A stretch of DNA of 64,000 nucleotides from an uncultured Myxococcales bacterium. Lineage in GTDB: Bacteria; Myxococcota; Myxococcia; Myxococcales; Myxococcaceae. A program made the translations under genes and the position numbers. Positions 47,640 through 55,353 of this stretch are shown piece by piece (within the stretch, counting starts at the first letter, position 1; the number at the start of each line of letters is the position of its first letter). The stretch is from the NCBI GenBank assembly GCA_937980205.1, contig CALJKW010000057.1:1-64000 (forward strand), in the 5' to 3' direction. The notes beneath the pieces were generated by a model, which was not told the origin of the DNA, searched no databases, and saw only the letters and a program-made list of their open reading frames with translations.

Positions 47640-49370
47640 CTACTCAACAGCCGCGAGCCGGTACAGCACGACTCCCGCGGCGCCCGACGGCGTCTTGAAG
47701 GTGCCCTCCACGGTCGCCGAGACGCTCGCGGCAGCCGCGGCATCGAGCAGCCGGGGCTCCAGCCGCTCGATGACCTGCCGCGGGTGGTCGACGGCCGCGA
47801 CGCCCACCGGCAGCACCACCCGCATCGGCAGCGCGCCGCGGTGGGACAGGAGCCAGCTCCAGCGGGCGGTGACGCAGGCCTCGACGTCCTCCCCGGGCCG
47901 ACCGCACGTCTCGAACAGGGGGTGAGCGATGTACGTGCGCACACGCCCGTGCCCCAGCGCGTCGAGCACGCCGGACTGGTTGTAGGTGACGGTGAGCACG
48001 GGTCGCTCTGCGTCGGGGCGCTCGCGCAAGAAGGCCGCGAGATCGCGCTGCACGTTCGCGTTGAACGAGAAGTCGGTGTTCGCCGCGAGATCGCCGCGGC
48101 GCACCAGGTTCCACGCCGTCGAGGCGCACAGCACCGCGGCGGCCGCGACGGCCAGCCTCGGGCGACGCGCTTCGAGATCGTAGACCAGCGCTCCGACCGT
48201 CAGCCCGAAGACCGCGAAGAGCGGCGCGTAGTTGCCCGCCGGGTGCTGGTCGTACAGCAGCCACGAGACCGCGACGAACGACAGCAGCAGGACGCCTGCC
48301 GCGCCCGACAGCGGGCTGCCGAGCTTCTTACCCGCCAGCCGCGCCACCGCCACGGCCATGCACCACGTCACGGGGATCGCCATCGGCAGCCAGCTCAGCT
48401 CGAAGCGCGCCGAGCCGCCGCGCTGCGACAGCTCGGACAGCGCGGGCAGGTCGGCCGCGTAGAGGTACAGCGCGAGGCCCTCGGCGCCGAGCTTCGCGAG
48501 GTTCAGGTTCGAGAGCAGCCCCGACAGCCGTCCGGTCGCCTGCATCGACAGCCCGCGAGCCGGGTCGAGGAACGCGAAGACGAGCAGCGGCAGCGCGCCG
48601 AGCACGAACGCCGCCGCCATCCCGGCGCGCGCCGGAGGTGAGCCCTTCGGGAACCGCACGCCCTCGCGCCACGCCAGCACCGCGAGCGGCACGAGCAGGA
48701 ACACCGCCTTCACGTTCGAGAGCAGCGCGAGGCCGAAGCAGAACGCCCCGAGCACCGCCCGCCACGGAGGCGCCTGCGCCGGCGACCACAGCCACGCCCC
48801 CAGCAGCACCAGCACGAGCGGCGAGGTCTCGTAGGGAAACAGGAACGCGCAGGGCACCACGAAGGCCGAGCTCGTCGCCAGCGCGAACGCGGTCGCCCGC
48901 GCCGCGCGCTGCGAGCCGAGCCGCTGCACCAGCCGGTACAGCGCGACGATGCAGAGCGCCCCTTCGAGCAGCCACAGCCGCCGCATCGTGAACGTGTCGT
49001 CGTGGTGCCACGGCGACAGCAGCGCGAGCGGGAACGTGAGCAGGCCGGACGCGTACGAGGTGACCATCAGCGGCAGCGCCTGGTCGCCCACGCACAGCAC
49101 CCAGACCGGGCGCACCGACGAGACGCGCACCGAGACCCCGCCGTCGCACGTCGGCTCGATCGGAAGCCCTTGCGCGGGCGCCGGCGCGGTCATCGAGACG
49201 ACGCGGTGACCGTTGTTCGGAGCGGCCGCGGCGCCCTCGTGCCACGTCGGGCCCGCGTCCGCGATGCGCCAGCCGAGCACGAGGAAGAGGACGACGGCCA
49301 CCACGAGCAGGGGGTCGAAGCGGCGGGCGGGCTCCACGTTCGACGCCCTCACACCACACTTCAGGGGCAA
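47640..49370 (-). CDS. Polytopic membrane protein, possible glycosyltransferase
   Basis: 576 aa, first gene of the seven-gene - strand operon. One N-terminal helix (LLVVAVVLFLVLGWRI), a periplasmic loop of about 80 residues, then about ten helices and a C-terminal soluble domain of about 120 residues. The layout (SPWHHDDTFTMRRLWLLEGA, FPYETSPLVLVLLGAWLW) resembles GT-C-fold sugar transferases such as PMT/GT39, but no certain catalytic Asp pair was found. The 23-nt gap to the divergent JmjC-like gene must hold both start regions. Confidence 0.6.
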   Translation of the reverse strand: MPLKCGVRASNVEPARRFDPLLVVAVVLFLVLGWRIADAGPTWHEGAAAAPNNGHRVVSMTAPAPAQGLPIEPTCDGGVSVRVSSVRPVWVLCVGDQALPLMVTSYASGLLTFPLALLSPWHHDDTFTMRRLWLLEGALCIVALYRLVQRLGSQRAARATAFALATSSAFVVPCAFLFPYETSPLVLVLLGAWLWSPAQAPPWRAVLGAFCFGLALLSNVKAVFLLVPLAVLAWREGVRFPKGSPPARAGMAAAFVLGALPLLVFAFLDPARGLSMQATGRLSGLLSNLNLAKLGAEGLALYLYAADLPALSELSQRGGSARFELSWLPMAIPVTWCMAVAVARLAGKKLGSPLSGAAGVLLLSFVAVSWLLYDQHPAGNYAPLFAVFGLTVGALVYDLEARRPRLAVAAAAVLCASTAWNLVRRGDLAANTDFSFNANVQRDLAAFLRERPDAERPVLTVTYNQSGVLDALGHGRVRTYIAHPLFETCGRPGEDVEACVTARWSWLLSHRGALPMRVVLPVGVAAVDHPRQVIERLEPRLLDAAAAASVSATVEGTFKTPSGAAGVVLYRLAAVE

Positions 49371-49393
49371 ACCCCAGAGTAGGCTGTGGGCCG

Positions 49394-50164
49394 ATGCTCT
49401 CGGTTCCGAGGACCACTGCTTTAGGCCGGCACTCGTTCGAAGCGGACTACAAGAGGCCGTCGCGTCCGGTGCTCTTCACCGAACTCGCTCGCGAATGGCC
49501 CGCGGTGCGCAAATGGTCGCTCCCGTACCTGCGCGAACGGTGGGGGCACGTCATGATGGAGGTCGCACGGATGGCGGCGACGCGCGTCACACTGAGCCCT
49601 CGCAAAGGACTCACGCTTACGCCGGAGTCGCTAGGCACTTATCTCGACCGACTTCGCGACGACCAAGGCACCGGGTACGCCATCGCGCGATGGTCGGGGT
49701 TGCCAGTTGGAATGCGGCAAGAGCTTCCGCGCCCGTCGTTCTGCAGCGATTCATTCGGAGAGCTCTCGAAGCTGTGGATCTCGCGACGAGGGACTATCTC
49801 GTGTCCGCACTTCGACCTGCCTGACAACCTGCACACCGTCGTCCTTGGCAGAAAACGATTCCAGCTCTGGTCCCCGGAAGAGTCGAATCGCATGTACCCG
49901 TATCCGCTCCACACTGGGCTCGTGTACGCATCGCAGGTCGATCCCGAGCGACCAGATCTCGTGCGCTTCCCGCGGTTCGCCGAAGCGCAATCAGTCACCA
50001 TCGAGGTCGGTCCCGGGGAAACGCTCTACGTCCCGCGGCGGTGGTGGCACTACGTGGTCACGGTGGAAGACACAGTCTCGAGCAACGCATTCTGGGCTGA
50101 CGGGCCGTACGGCGTGGTCGTCGCGGCGGCAAATCTCGGAAAGCGTTTGTTGAGGATGAGCTGA
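49394..50164 (+). CDS. JmjC/cupin-like 2-oxoglutarate-dependent hydroxylase
   Basis: 256 aa. The cupin-like JmjC fold with facial triad His139-x-Asp141 (CPHFDLPDNLH) and distal His219 (RRWWHYVVTVED), plus VGPGETLYVPRRWWHYV, is typical of bacterial JmjC/FIH-like protein or small-molecule hydroxylases. Base composition is visibly less GC-rich than in the flanking operon. It is followed 1 nt later by the PhyH-like gene. Confidence 0.78.
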   Translation: MLSVPRTTALGRHSFEADYKRPSRPVLFTELAREWPAVRKWSLPYLRERWGHVMMEVARMAATRVTLSPRKGLTLTPESLGTYLDRLRDDQGTGYAIARWSGLPVGMRQELPRPSFCSDSFGELSKLWISRRGTISCPHFDLPDNLHTVVLGRKRFQLWSPEESNRMYPYPLHTGLVYASQVDPERPDLVRFPRFAEAQSVTIEVGPGETLYVPRRWWHYVVTVEDTVSSNAFWADGPYGVVVAAANLGKRLLRMS

Positions 50165-50165
50165 G

Positions 50166-51038
50166 GTGGAGCCCATCGATGCACTGCGCGCCGAAGATCT
50201 GCGGCATCTCGAGAGCGATGCGACGGTGCCGGCCGAGGCGCTCGAGGCGTATCGCCGCGACGGCCACGTTGTGCTGCGCCGCTGGCTCGCCCCCGACGTG
50301 ATGCAGCGGCTCGTCCCAGCGCTCGTCCCCCGCGTGCGCCGCGAGTGGCCCCGCGAGCGGCCTCCGCCCGAGAAGCTCGACGCCTATTCCGCGGCGTTCG
50401 TGCAGATCGTGTCCGTCGGAGAGAAGGACCCGGTCGTGCGCGCGTTCTCTCACGCACGGAGGGTCGCCCGCGCCGCGTGCGAGCTGATGGCGGCCCGTGG
50501 CGTGCGGCTCTACTGCGAAGACTGGTTGCTCAAGCCCGGGCACAGCCGGCACACCCCGTGGCACCAGGACTGTTGCGTGATGCCGTTCGATGCTCCGGCG
50601 GCGCTGACGTGCTGGATCCCGCTCGTGCGCATCACGCCGCAGAAGGGGCCGCTCAAGGTCGCCGTCGGCTCGCGGAGGCTCGGGCTCGTCTCCTACGAGA
50701 ACATCTCCGAACAGAGCGACCGCATCCTCGGCGAGCGCGTCGCGCAAGAGGGCTTCGAGGTGCGCGTCGTCGACGACCTCGAGCCGGGAGACATCAGCTT
50801 CCACGACGGCCTCACCGTGCACTCCGCCGGGCCGAACGCCGTCGCCGAGGAGCGGCCCGTGCTCGCGCTCCATCTCTTCGCCGACGGCGCCGTCATGAAG
50901 GCGCCCGTGACCGACATCATGGCCCACCAGCTGCGCGAGTTCGCGCCCGGGCTGAAGCCAGGAGACGCCGCCGTCTCCGCGCGCTGGCCGCTGCTGTACC
51001 GCACACCCTCTCCCCTCGAGGGGAGAGGGCCGGGGTGA
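50166..51038 (+). CDS. Phytanoyl-CoA dioxygenase (PhyH) family protein
   Basis: 290 aa from GTG 50166. The PhyH/2-oxoglutarate oxygenase core has His133-x-Asp135 (TPWHQDCCVMPFD), distal His219 (GLTVHSAGPN) and a following Arg (AEERPVLALHLF). These enzymes hydroxylate lipids, peptides or natural products. It probably acts with the JmjC-like neighbour. Its last codons (PSPLEGRGPG) are provided by a palindromic repeat, so the native C-terminus may have been altered by repeat insertion. Confidence 0.82.
   Translation: MEPIDALRAEDLRHLESDATVPAEALEAYRRDGHVVLRRWLAPDVMQRLVPALVPRVRREWPRERPPPEKLDAYSAAFVQIVSVGEKDPVVRAFSHARRVARAACELMAARGVRLYCEDWLLKPGHSRHTPWHQDCCVMPFDAPAALTCWIPLVRITPQKGPLKVAVGSRRLGLVSYENISEQSDRILGERVAQEGFEVRVVDDLEPGDISFHDGLTVHSAGPNAVAEERPVLALHLFADGAVMKAPVTDIMAHQLREFAPGLKPGDAAVSARWPLLYRTPSPLEGRGPG
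51006..51029. repeat. Perfect 24-bp palindrome inside a gene 3' end
   Basis: CCCTCTCCCCTC followed by its exact reverse complement GAGGGGAGAGGG, then CCGGGGTGAGGGG. This looks like the widespread CCCTCTCCCC/GGGGAGAGGG intergenic palindromes of proteobacteria. Here it encodes the last residues of the PhyH-like protein; the stop follows at 51036-51038. Confidence 0.85.
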
Positions 51039-51051
51039 GGGGCGTCGGCGA

Positions 51052-52218
51052 ATGACCGTCCTGAGCGTGAAGGCACGAGTCTGGCCAGGATCGGAAGACG
51101 TGCGCGAGCTGTTCGTCGTGGACGGATGGGTGCGCGAGGAGGCACCAGCCGGGGCGCAGATCGAACGCCTCCCAACACCGCCCGAAGCCTTCGCCTTCGC
51201 CGGGCTCGTCGACATGCACGCGCACACGTGCTGGCCGCACCCGCCGGAGAAGCAGGTCGATCACGCCGCGTGGATGCTCGAGCGGCGCGCGGAGTACGCC
51301 TCGAACGGAGTCACCCTCATCCGCGACATGGGCTCCGCGAGCGAGGCGTCGCTGGTGCAGCCCGACGTGCCGGGCCTGCCGGCGGTGCAGACATGCGGCA
51401 CGTTGCTGGCGCCGCACGCAGGGTTCCCCTTCCCTGCCACGACGGACGCCGAGCTCGTCGAGCGAGGCATCGCGTCGATCAAGCGCGGGGCGAAGTGGGT
51501 GAAGGTCTTCGCCGACTGGTCGCACGACTTCGGCGGCCGCGAGGACACCGCGTTCACCGAGAACGATCCGGTCTCGTACTCACCGGCCGTGCTCGCGAAG
51601 CTGGTCGCCGAAGCCCACGCCCGCGGCGCACGCGTGGCCGCGCACGCGTTCACGCCGGGCGGCTGCAAGGCGGCGATCGAGGCCGGCTGCGACTCGCTGG
51701 AGCACGCCTGGGGCGTCGACGAGGCCGATCTCGAGGCAATGCGCGCGCGCGGAATCGCGTGGGTGCCGCTGCTCGGCATCGCGGGCGAGATGTACTCGAG
51801 CGCGGTGGCGCACGGCGGGCGCGAGCGCGCGGCGTGGATCGCGCGGAGCCTCGACCGGTTGCGGCGGCTGCTCCCGCTCGCCGAGCGCCTCGGAGTCGTA
51901 GTGCTGGCCGGCACCGACTGGCACCCGCAGGTGCTGCCGAGCGACGAGGTCGCCGAGCTCATCGACGCGGGCCTGTCGCGCGATGCTGCGTTCGCCGCGG
52001 CGGCAACGCGGGCGCGCGAATTTCTCCACGTGAACCTAAGCGTCGTCGGCGGGCGAGACCTCGTGGTGGTCCCCGCCGATCCTCGCGCGGATCCCAGCGT
52101 GCTCGAGCGCCCCCTATTGGTCGCGGCAAACGGTACACGGGTCGACCATTCGAAGCGCACGAGGCGACCGAACCATCTTCTCACTCGCCTGCGGATGGCC
52201 CGGTCTGCACCCCAGTAA
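51052..52218 (+). CDS. Amidohydrolase family metal-dependent hydrolase
   Basis: 388 aa. TIM-barrel metal ligands are visible: His56-x-His58 (VDMHAHTCW), carbamylatable Lys151 (KWVKVFADW), His198 (RVAAHAFTPGG), His218 (SLEHAWGVD) and Asp289 (LAGTDWHPQ). It is most like imidazolonepropionase or prolidase-type amidohydrolases, which cleave cyclic amides or dipeptides. The short basic C-terminus (SKRTRRPNHLLTRLRM) looks added. The IS66 target lies 114 nt downstream; this gap has only a 9-bp inverted repeat (52287-52295/52328-52336). Confidence 0.82.
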   Translation: MTVLSVKARVWPGSEDVRELFVVDGWVREEAPAGAQIERLPTPPEAFAFAGLVDMHAHTCWPHPPEKQVDHAAWMLERRAEYASNGVTLIRDMGSASEASLVQPDVPGLPAVQTCGTLLAPHAGFPFPATTDAELVERGIASIKRGAKWVKVFADWSHDFGGREDTAFTENDPVSYSPAVLAKLVAEAHARGARVAAHAFTPGGCKAAIEAGCDSLEHAWGVDEADLEAMRARGIAWVPLLGIAGEMYSSAVAHGGRERAAWIARSLDRLRRLLPLAERLGVVVLAGTDWHPQVLPSDEVAELIDAGLSRDAAFAAAATRAREFLHVNLSVVGGRDLVVVPADPRADPSVLERPLLVAANGTRVDHSKRTRRPNHLLTRLRMARSAPQ

Positions 52219-52340
52219 TGACCGGTCCGGACGGCCATCGCGCAAAACACGTAGCGACGATCGCTCCAACACGAATTGACATACAAGTCGACTACGTGTC
52301 GGGACCTCGCTCTTGTCTGGCTTTGAAGTAGTCGACGGAC

Positions 52341-52369
52341 GTAACCGTCCGGGCATCCGTGGTTGAACG
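52341..52369 (+). repeat. IS66 left terminal inverted repeat
   Basis: Begins GTAACCGTCCGGGCATCC and matches the reverse complement of 54616-54644 at 24 of 29 positions; starts with GTA as in IS66 ends. Confidence 0.88.
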
Positions 52370-52396
52370 AGAGCGTGGGCGCGTCAGGCTGAGTCG

Positions 52397-52724
52397 ATGC
52401 GCTACCCCACGCCCACCGAGTGGCTGAAGCTCGTCGAGGAGTTCCGCGCTGGCGATTCTGCAGCAGAAAGAGTTCGCGGCGAAGCACAACGTCTCGCTCG
52501 AGACCTTCCGGTACTGGCTCTACAAAAAGGCAAAGCACGTCCAACTCGAGTCCAAACCGGAGACAAAGTTCCTGCCCGTGACGGTAGTAGCGTCGGCCGC
52601 GCCGAAGGCGCGGCGGCAGCAGCCCAGCGAGGTGGTGGTCGAGCTCCCGAGCGGCGCCGCAGTGCGCTTCGCGATCGGCACCGACACCGAGTACCTCGCC
52701 GAGCTGGTCGCGGCGCTCGGGTGA
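52397..52724 (+). pseudogene. tnpA: IS66 tnpA, frameshifted
   Basis: ATG 52397 gives RYPTPTEWLKLVEEFRAG, the usual TnpA start. The continuation LQQKEFAAKHNVSLETFRYW is in the next frame (+1 base near 52450-52457), ending at TGA 52722-52724 after LAELVAALG. TnpA is the small HTH-type accessory protein of IS66. The single extra base inactivates it unless it is a sequencing error or a frameshift signal. Confidence 0.7.
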
Positions 52725-52776
52725 CGACGCGCTGCTGCTTCCACGCGCCGTTCGCATCCTGCTGGCCGCTGAGCCG

Positions 52777-53226
52777 GTGGACCTTCGCAACAGCATCGAT
52801 GGCCTCGCGGCGATCGTCCGCACCGGCTGGGGCGAGAACGTCTACGCCGGGCACCTCTTCGTCTTCGTGTCGCGACGGCGCGATCGCGTGAAGGTGCTCA
52901 CCTGGGATAGCGGCGGCTTCATCGTCTTCTACAAGAGGCTCGAACAGGGCCGCTTCAAGCTGCCCGCCTTTCACGAGGGCGCGGTCGGCGCGCAGCTCGA
53001 CGCGGCGCAGCTGGCGATGATGCTCGATGGCATCGAGCTCGGTCACGTCCGCCGGCCGAAGAAGTGGGACCCGTTGGAGGGGGATCGACAAAAGCAGGGA
53101 AGTTTGATCTTTCCTGACCGATGGCAGTCCGCGCGCCGAGGAAGGCTCACAACTGCGAGTGGCGCGACAAAGCCGAAGCGCTCGAAGGCAAGGCGCAGGC
53201 GCTCGAAGGTGAAGTCAGCGGGCTGA
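52777..53226 (+). CDS. tnpB: IS66 accessory protein TnpB
   Basis: VDLRNSIDGLAAIVRTGWGE, then AGHLFVFVSRRRDRVKVLTW, DSGGFIVFYKRLEQGRFKLP and LDAAQLAMMLDGIELG match TnpB (the IS66 Orf2 family). Homologous residues RAVRILLAAEP lie upstream of GTG 52777 without a good start. The expected coupled start GTG 52721 is in another frame, so a 1-base deletion near 52730 is likely. The tail past about 53090 overlaps tnpC and looks non-native. Confidence 0.75.
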   Translation: MDLRNSIDGLAAIVRTGWGENVYAGHLFVFVSRRRDRVKVLTWDSGGFIVFYKRLEQGRFKLPAFHEGAVGAQLDAAQLAMMLDGIELGHVRRPKKWDPLEGDRQKQGSLIFPDRWQSARRGRLTTASGATKPKRSKARRRRSKVKSAG

Positions 53227-54803
53227 AGAACGCGCTCGCGCGCATGCAGCAAGAGCTGGCCGCGCTGACGCGGCGAGTGCTCGGACCGAAGTCCGAGAAG
53301 ATGCCGCCGATCGAGAAGGAGCTGCGCGAGGGGAAACCGGCCGATCGCGACGTCGCGAAGAAGAAGCGTCGCGATCGTCGCGCGGCCCGCGCGAAGCTCA
53401 CGAAGGTGAAGACGGTGCACGAGGTGCCGCCGGCGAAGCGGCACTGCCCTGAGTGCGCGTCCGAGAAGTTTTCGGCGATGCCGAGCAGAACGTGCACGGT
53501 CTACGAGTACGTGCCGGCCCACTTCATCGCGCACGAGCATGTGCGCCAGGTGCTGCGATGCGAGTGCGGCGTACTGGTCAGCGCCGACGGGCCCGACAAG
53601 TGGTGGGACAAGAGCCAGTACGGCGCGTCCTTCGTCGCGCATTTGGTGACGGCGAAGTGCGCCGACAGCATTCCGATCTACCGGCTCGAGAAGGAATACC
53701 AACGCATCGGCGTGCCCATCGCTCGCAGCACGATGACGGATCTGTTTCTGCGCGCGGCCGATGTGCTCGAGCCGCTCTATGGCCGCCTGCTTGAGCTGAT
53801 TCGCCACTCGCCGTTGGTGCATGCCGACGAGACGGCGAAGAAGGTGCAGGCCGAGGGCAAGTGCAGAAGCGGGTACATGTGGAACTTCCGCACGGCCGCG
53901 CCGGACCCACTCATCGCGTATGTCTTTGCGCCCGACCGCACCAATGAGACACCGAAGCGTGTGCTCGGCGGCACCGCCGGCGAGCTGATGGCCGACGGCT
54001 ACGCCGGCTACAACATCGTGAGCGCCATCGACGGCCGGCGCAGGTCAGCCTGCTACGCGCACGTCCGACGCTACTTCTTCGATGCGATGCCGACCGCGCC
54101 TGAGGCGCGGCAGGTCCTCGACATCATCCGCGAGCTCTACCGCGTCGAGCGCGAAGCTCAGGTCGCTGGCATTCTCGGAACGCCCGCGCATCTTCAGCTT
54201 CGAAAGACAAAGAGCGGGCCCATTCGAGAAAAGCTGAAGAGCTGGCTGCTCACCGCCCAGGCACTGCATCCACCGAAGAGCCCGCTCGCCGAGGCGATCC
54301 GGTACACGCTGAATCGCTGGGACGAACTCGGCAATTTCCTCGAAGACGCGCGCATCCCGCTCGACAACAACCCTGCCGAGTCGGCCCTGCGAAGGGTCGC
54401 GCTCGGTCGGAAGAACTTTCTCTTCGTGGGGAACGACGCCGCAGGCGTGAAACTGGCTGGCCTCTACTCGCTCGTCGCGACCTGCGAGGCGAACGGCGTG
54501 AACCCGCTCGCGTACATCGAAGACGTGCTCACTCGCGTCGGCGATCACCCGGCAGCGCAGATCCGACGACTTGCTGCCCCACCGCTGGGTCGCACGCGCC
54601 GCTGCGGCGTGACCGCGATCAACCACCGATCGCCGGACGGGTACCGACGGACCGAAAAAAGGGCCAAACCTCAGGTTCGCCCGTTCCCACCTTCGCGTCT
54701 TGCGTGGATGCAGGCGCTCTTGCTCGCAGCCGGCTCCAAAATCGACGAAGGCGCTCCGGCAACGTCTCCGAAAGCGGCCAGTCGTATTGCACCGCAGCAG
54801 TAG
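53121..54803 (+). CDS. tnpC: IS66 transposase TnpC, C-terminus frameshifted
   Basis: 560-residue frame from ATG 53121. It has a coiled coil (EALEGKAQALEGEVSGLKNA), a Cys-rich zinc finger (CPECASEKF...CECGV) and a DDE core with Asp in VHADET, Asp in ADGYAGYN and Glu in DNNPAESALRR. The canonical C-terminus DDLLPHRWVARAAAA and stop (54610-54612) lie in the next frame after an extra C at 54564. The current frame instead runs through the right terminal repeat to 54803. Confidence 0.85.
   Translation: MAVRAPRKAHNCEWRDKAEALEGKAQALEGEVSGLKNALARMQQELAALTRRVLGPKSEKMPPIEKELREGKPADRDVAKKKRRDRRAARAKLTKVKTVHEVPPAKRHCPECASEKFSAMPSRTCTVYEYVPAHFIAHEHVRQVLRCECGVLVSADGPDKWWDKSQYGASFVAHLVTAKCADSIPIYRLEKEYQRIGVPIARSTMTDLFLRAADVLEPLYGRLLELIRHSPLVHADETAKKVQAEGKCRSGYMWNFRTAAPDPLIAYVFAPDRTNETPKRVLGGTAGELMADGYAGYNIVSAIDGRRRSACYAHVRRYFFDAMPTAPEARQVLDIIRELYRVEREAQVAGILGTPAHLQLRKTKSGPIREKLKSWLLTAQALHPPKSPLAEAIRYTLNRWDELGNFLEDARIPLDNNPAESALRRVALGRKNFLFVGNDAAGVKLAGLYSLVATCEANGVNPLAYIEDVLTRVGDHPAAQIRRLAAPPLGRTRRCGVTAINHRSPDGYRRTEKRAKPQVRPFPPSRLAWMQALLLAAGSKIDEGAPATSPKAASRIAPQQ
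54616..54644 (-). repeat. IS66 right terminal inverted repeat
   Basis: Reverse complement begins GTACCCGTCCGGCGATCG, pairing with the left end; immediately followed by the right copy of the 8-bp duplication CGACGGAC. Confidence 0.88.
54655..54682 (-). terminator. Intrinsic terminator of the RHS operon
   Basis: Read on the - strand: GGGCGAACC-TGA-GGTTTGGCCC followed by TTTTTT (+ strand A-run 54655-54660). The stem has two 4-bp blocks (GGGC/GCCC and AACC/GGTT) around a small internal loop. The orphan module's TGA stop lies within the hairpin. The IS66 target duplication ends 2 nt beyond the T-run. Confidence 0.7.
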
Positions 54804-55029
54804 TGCAATGCCTCGTGAATCATGTGCTCGGCAAGGCTCTTCACGTTGGAAGTGCCAATGAGCGGGTCGTCGCACCGACTCTTCTTGAGGCGACCGAGTC
54901 CGGCTCGGTGTGGTCGGCATAGGTCGGGCCGGAGCCCAAGGTTCCGAAGTCCCGTATCTCATTCACGTTGACAGGTTCCGAGCGCCGCTCGTTGCCCTTG
55001 CGCTGAGCTGTCTTGTCTTTTCGACTCAC
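54671..55029 (-). pseudogene. Orphan HExxH toxin-like module, frameshifted
   Basis: ATG 55029 opens MSRKDKTAQRKGNERRSEPV and continues to TYADHTEPDSVA. A change of frame near 54890 then gives LKKSRCDDPLIGTSNVKSLA and EHMIHEALHYCCGAIRL, ending at TGA 54671. CDDP...SLAEHMIHEALH resembles the tip of the RHS protein upstream (CGDP...SELADTLIHEAIH). I infer a displaced alternative toxin tip, as found downstream of RHS genes, decayed by one indel. A real 62-residue protein ending at 54841 is the alternative. Confidence 0.5.
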
Positions 55030-55104
55030 CTGTGGCTCCTCGTCCCCGTCAGCGCAGGGGGACTCCGCTCAACTCAAGCGCTCAACAACTGGCGTGCACG
55101 GCAC

Positions 55105-55353
55105 TCATTGGACTCCGCCGCCGTCGGGACGCGAGTCTGGACACCAGCAACTGAGCCGAAGATCCTTGAAGCGAGCAAAACTCTGCCCGCAACGAAGTGG
55201 CAGCTTCCAATCCGAGACCTTCCCGTTCTCTATCCGCTCAAGTGAGATGTCGCAGCCGCGTTTCGCGGTACCGACTACAGCAACTTCGGTTCTTGCGCCG
55301 TCGCATGCCAACCCGAATACAAGCACATGGATCATGACGGTTATGGGACGCAT
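55105..55353 (-). CDS. Small lipoprotein, candidate RHS immunity protein
   Basis: 82 aa from ATG 55353, or 76 aa from ATG 55335. MIHVLVFGLACDGARTE is a compact lipoprotein signal (lipobox GLAC). The remainder has Cys pairs (AKRGCDISLE, LRCGQSF, LSCWCPD). It starts inside the last codons of the RHS gene in another frame (13-nt overlap), the standard place of an immunity gene. A periplasmic lipoprotein fits protection against a toxin acting outside the cytoplasm. No family is recognised. Confidence 0.55.
   Translation of the reverse strand: MRPITVMIHVLVFGLACDGARTEVAVVGTAKRGCDISLERIENGKVSDWKLPLRCGQSFARFKDLRLSCWCPDSRPDGGGVQ

Larger units (their letters stand above)
52341..54644. mobile_element. 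IS66-family insertion sequence, full-length, with target duplication
   Basis: 2304 bp from GTAACC (52341) to GGTAC (54644). Left and right 29-bp terminal repeats match at 24 positions, and the 8-bp direct repeat CGACGGAC flanks both sides (52333-52340 and 54645-54652), the duplication size known for IS66. It encodes TnpA-, TnpB- and TnpC-type products in order, but tnpA, the start of tnpB and the 3' end of tnpC appear frame-disrupted, so this copy is probably inactive. It inserted just past a terminator. Confidence 0.92.

Noticed and set aside
52397..52724. Programmed frameshift in IS66 tnpA
   Set aside because: IS66 uses coupled separate genes, not internal tnpA frameshifting, and no convincing slippery run is at the junction; simple indel preferred.
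54910..55245. 111-residue + strand frame downstream of the IS
   Set aside because: Antisense to the orphan HExxH module and candidate immunity gene; no motif or RBS.
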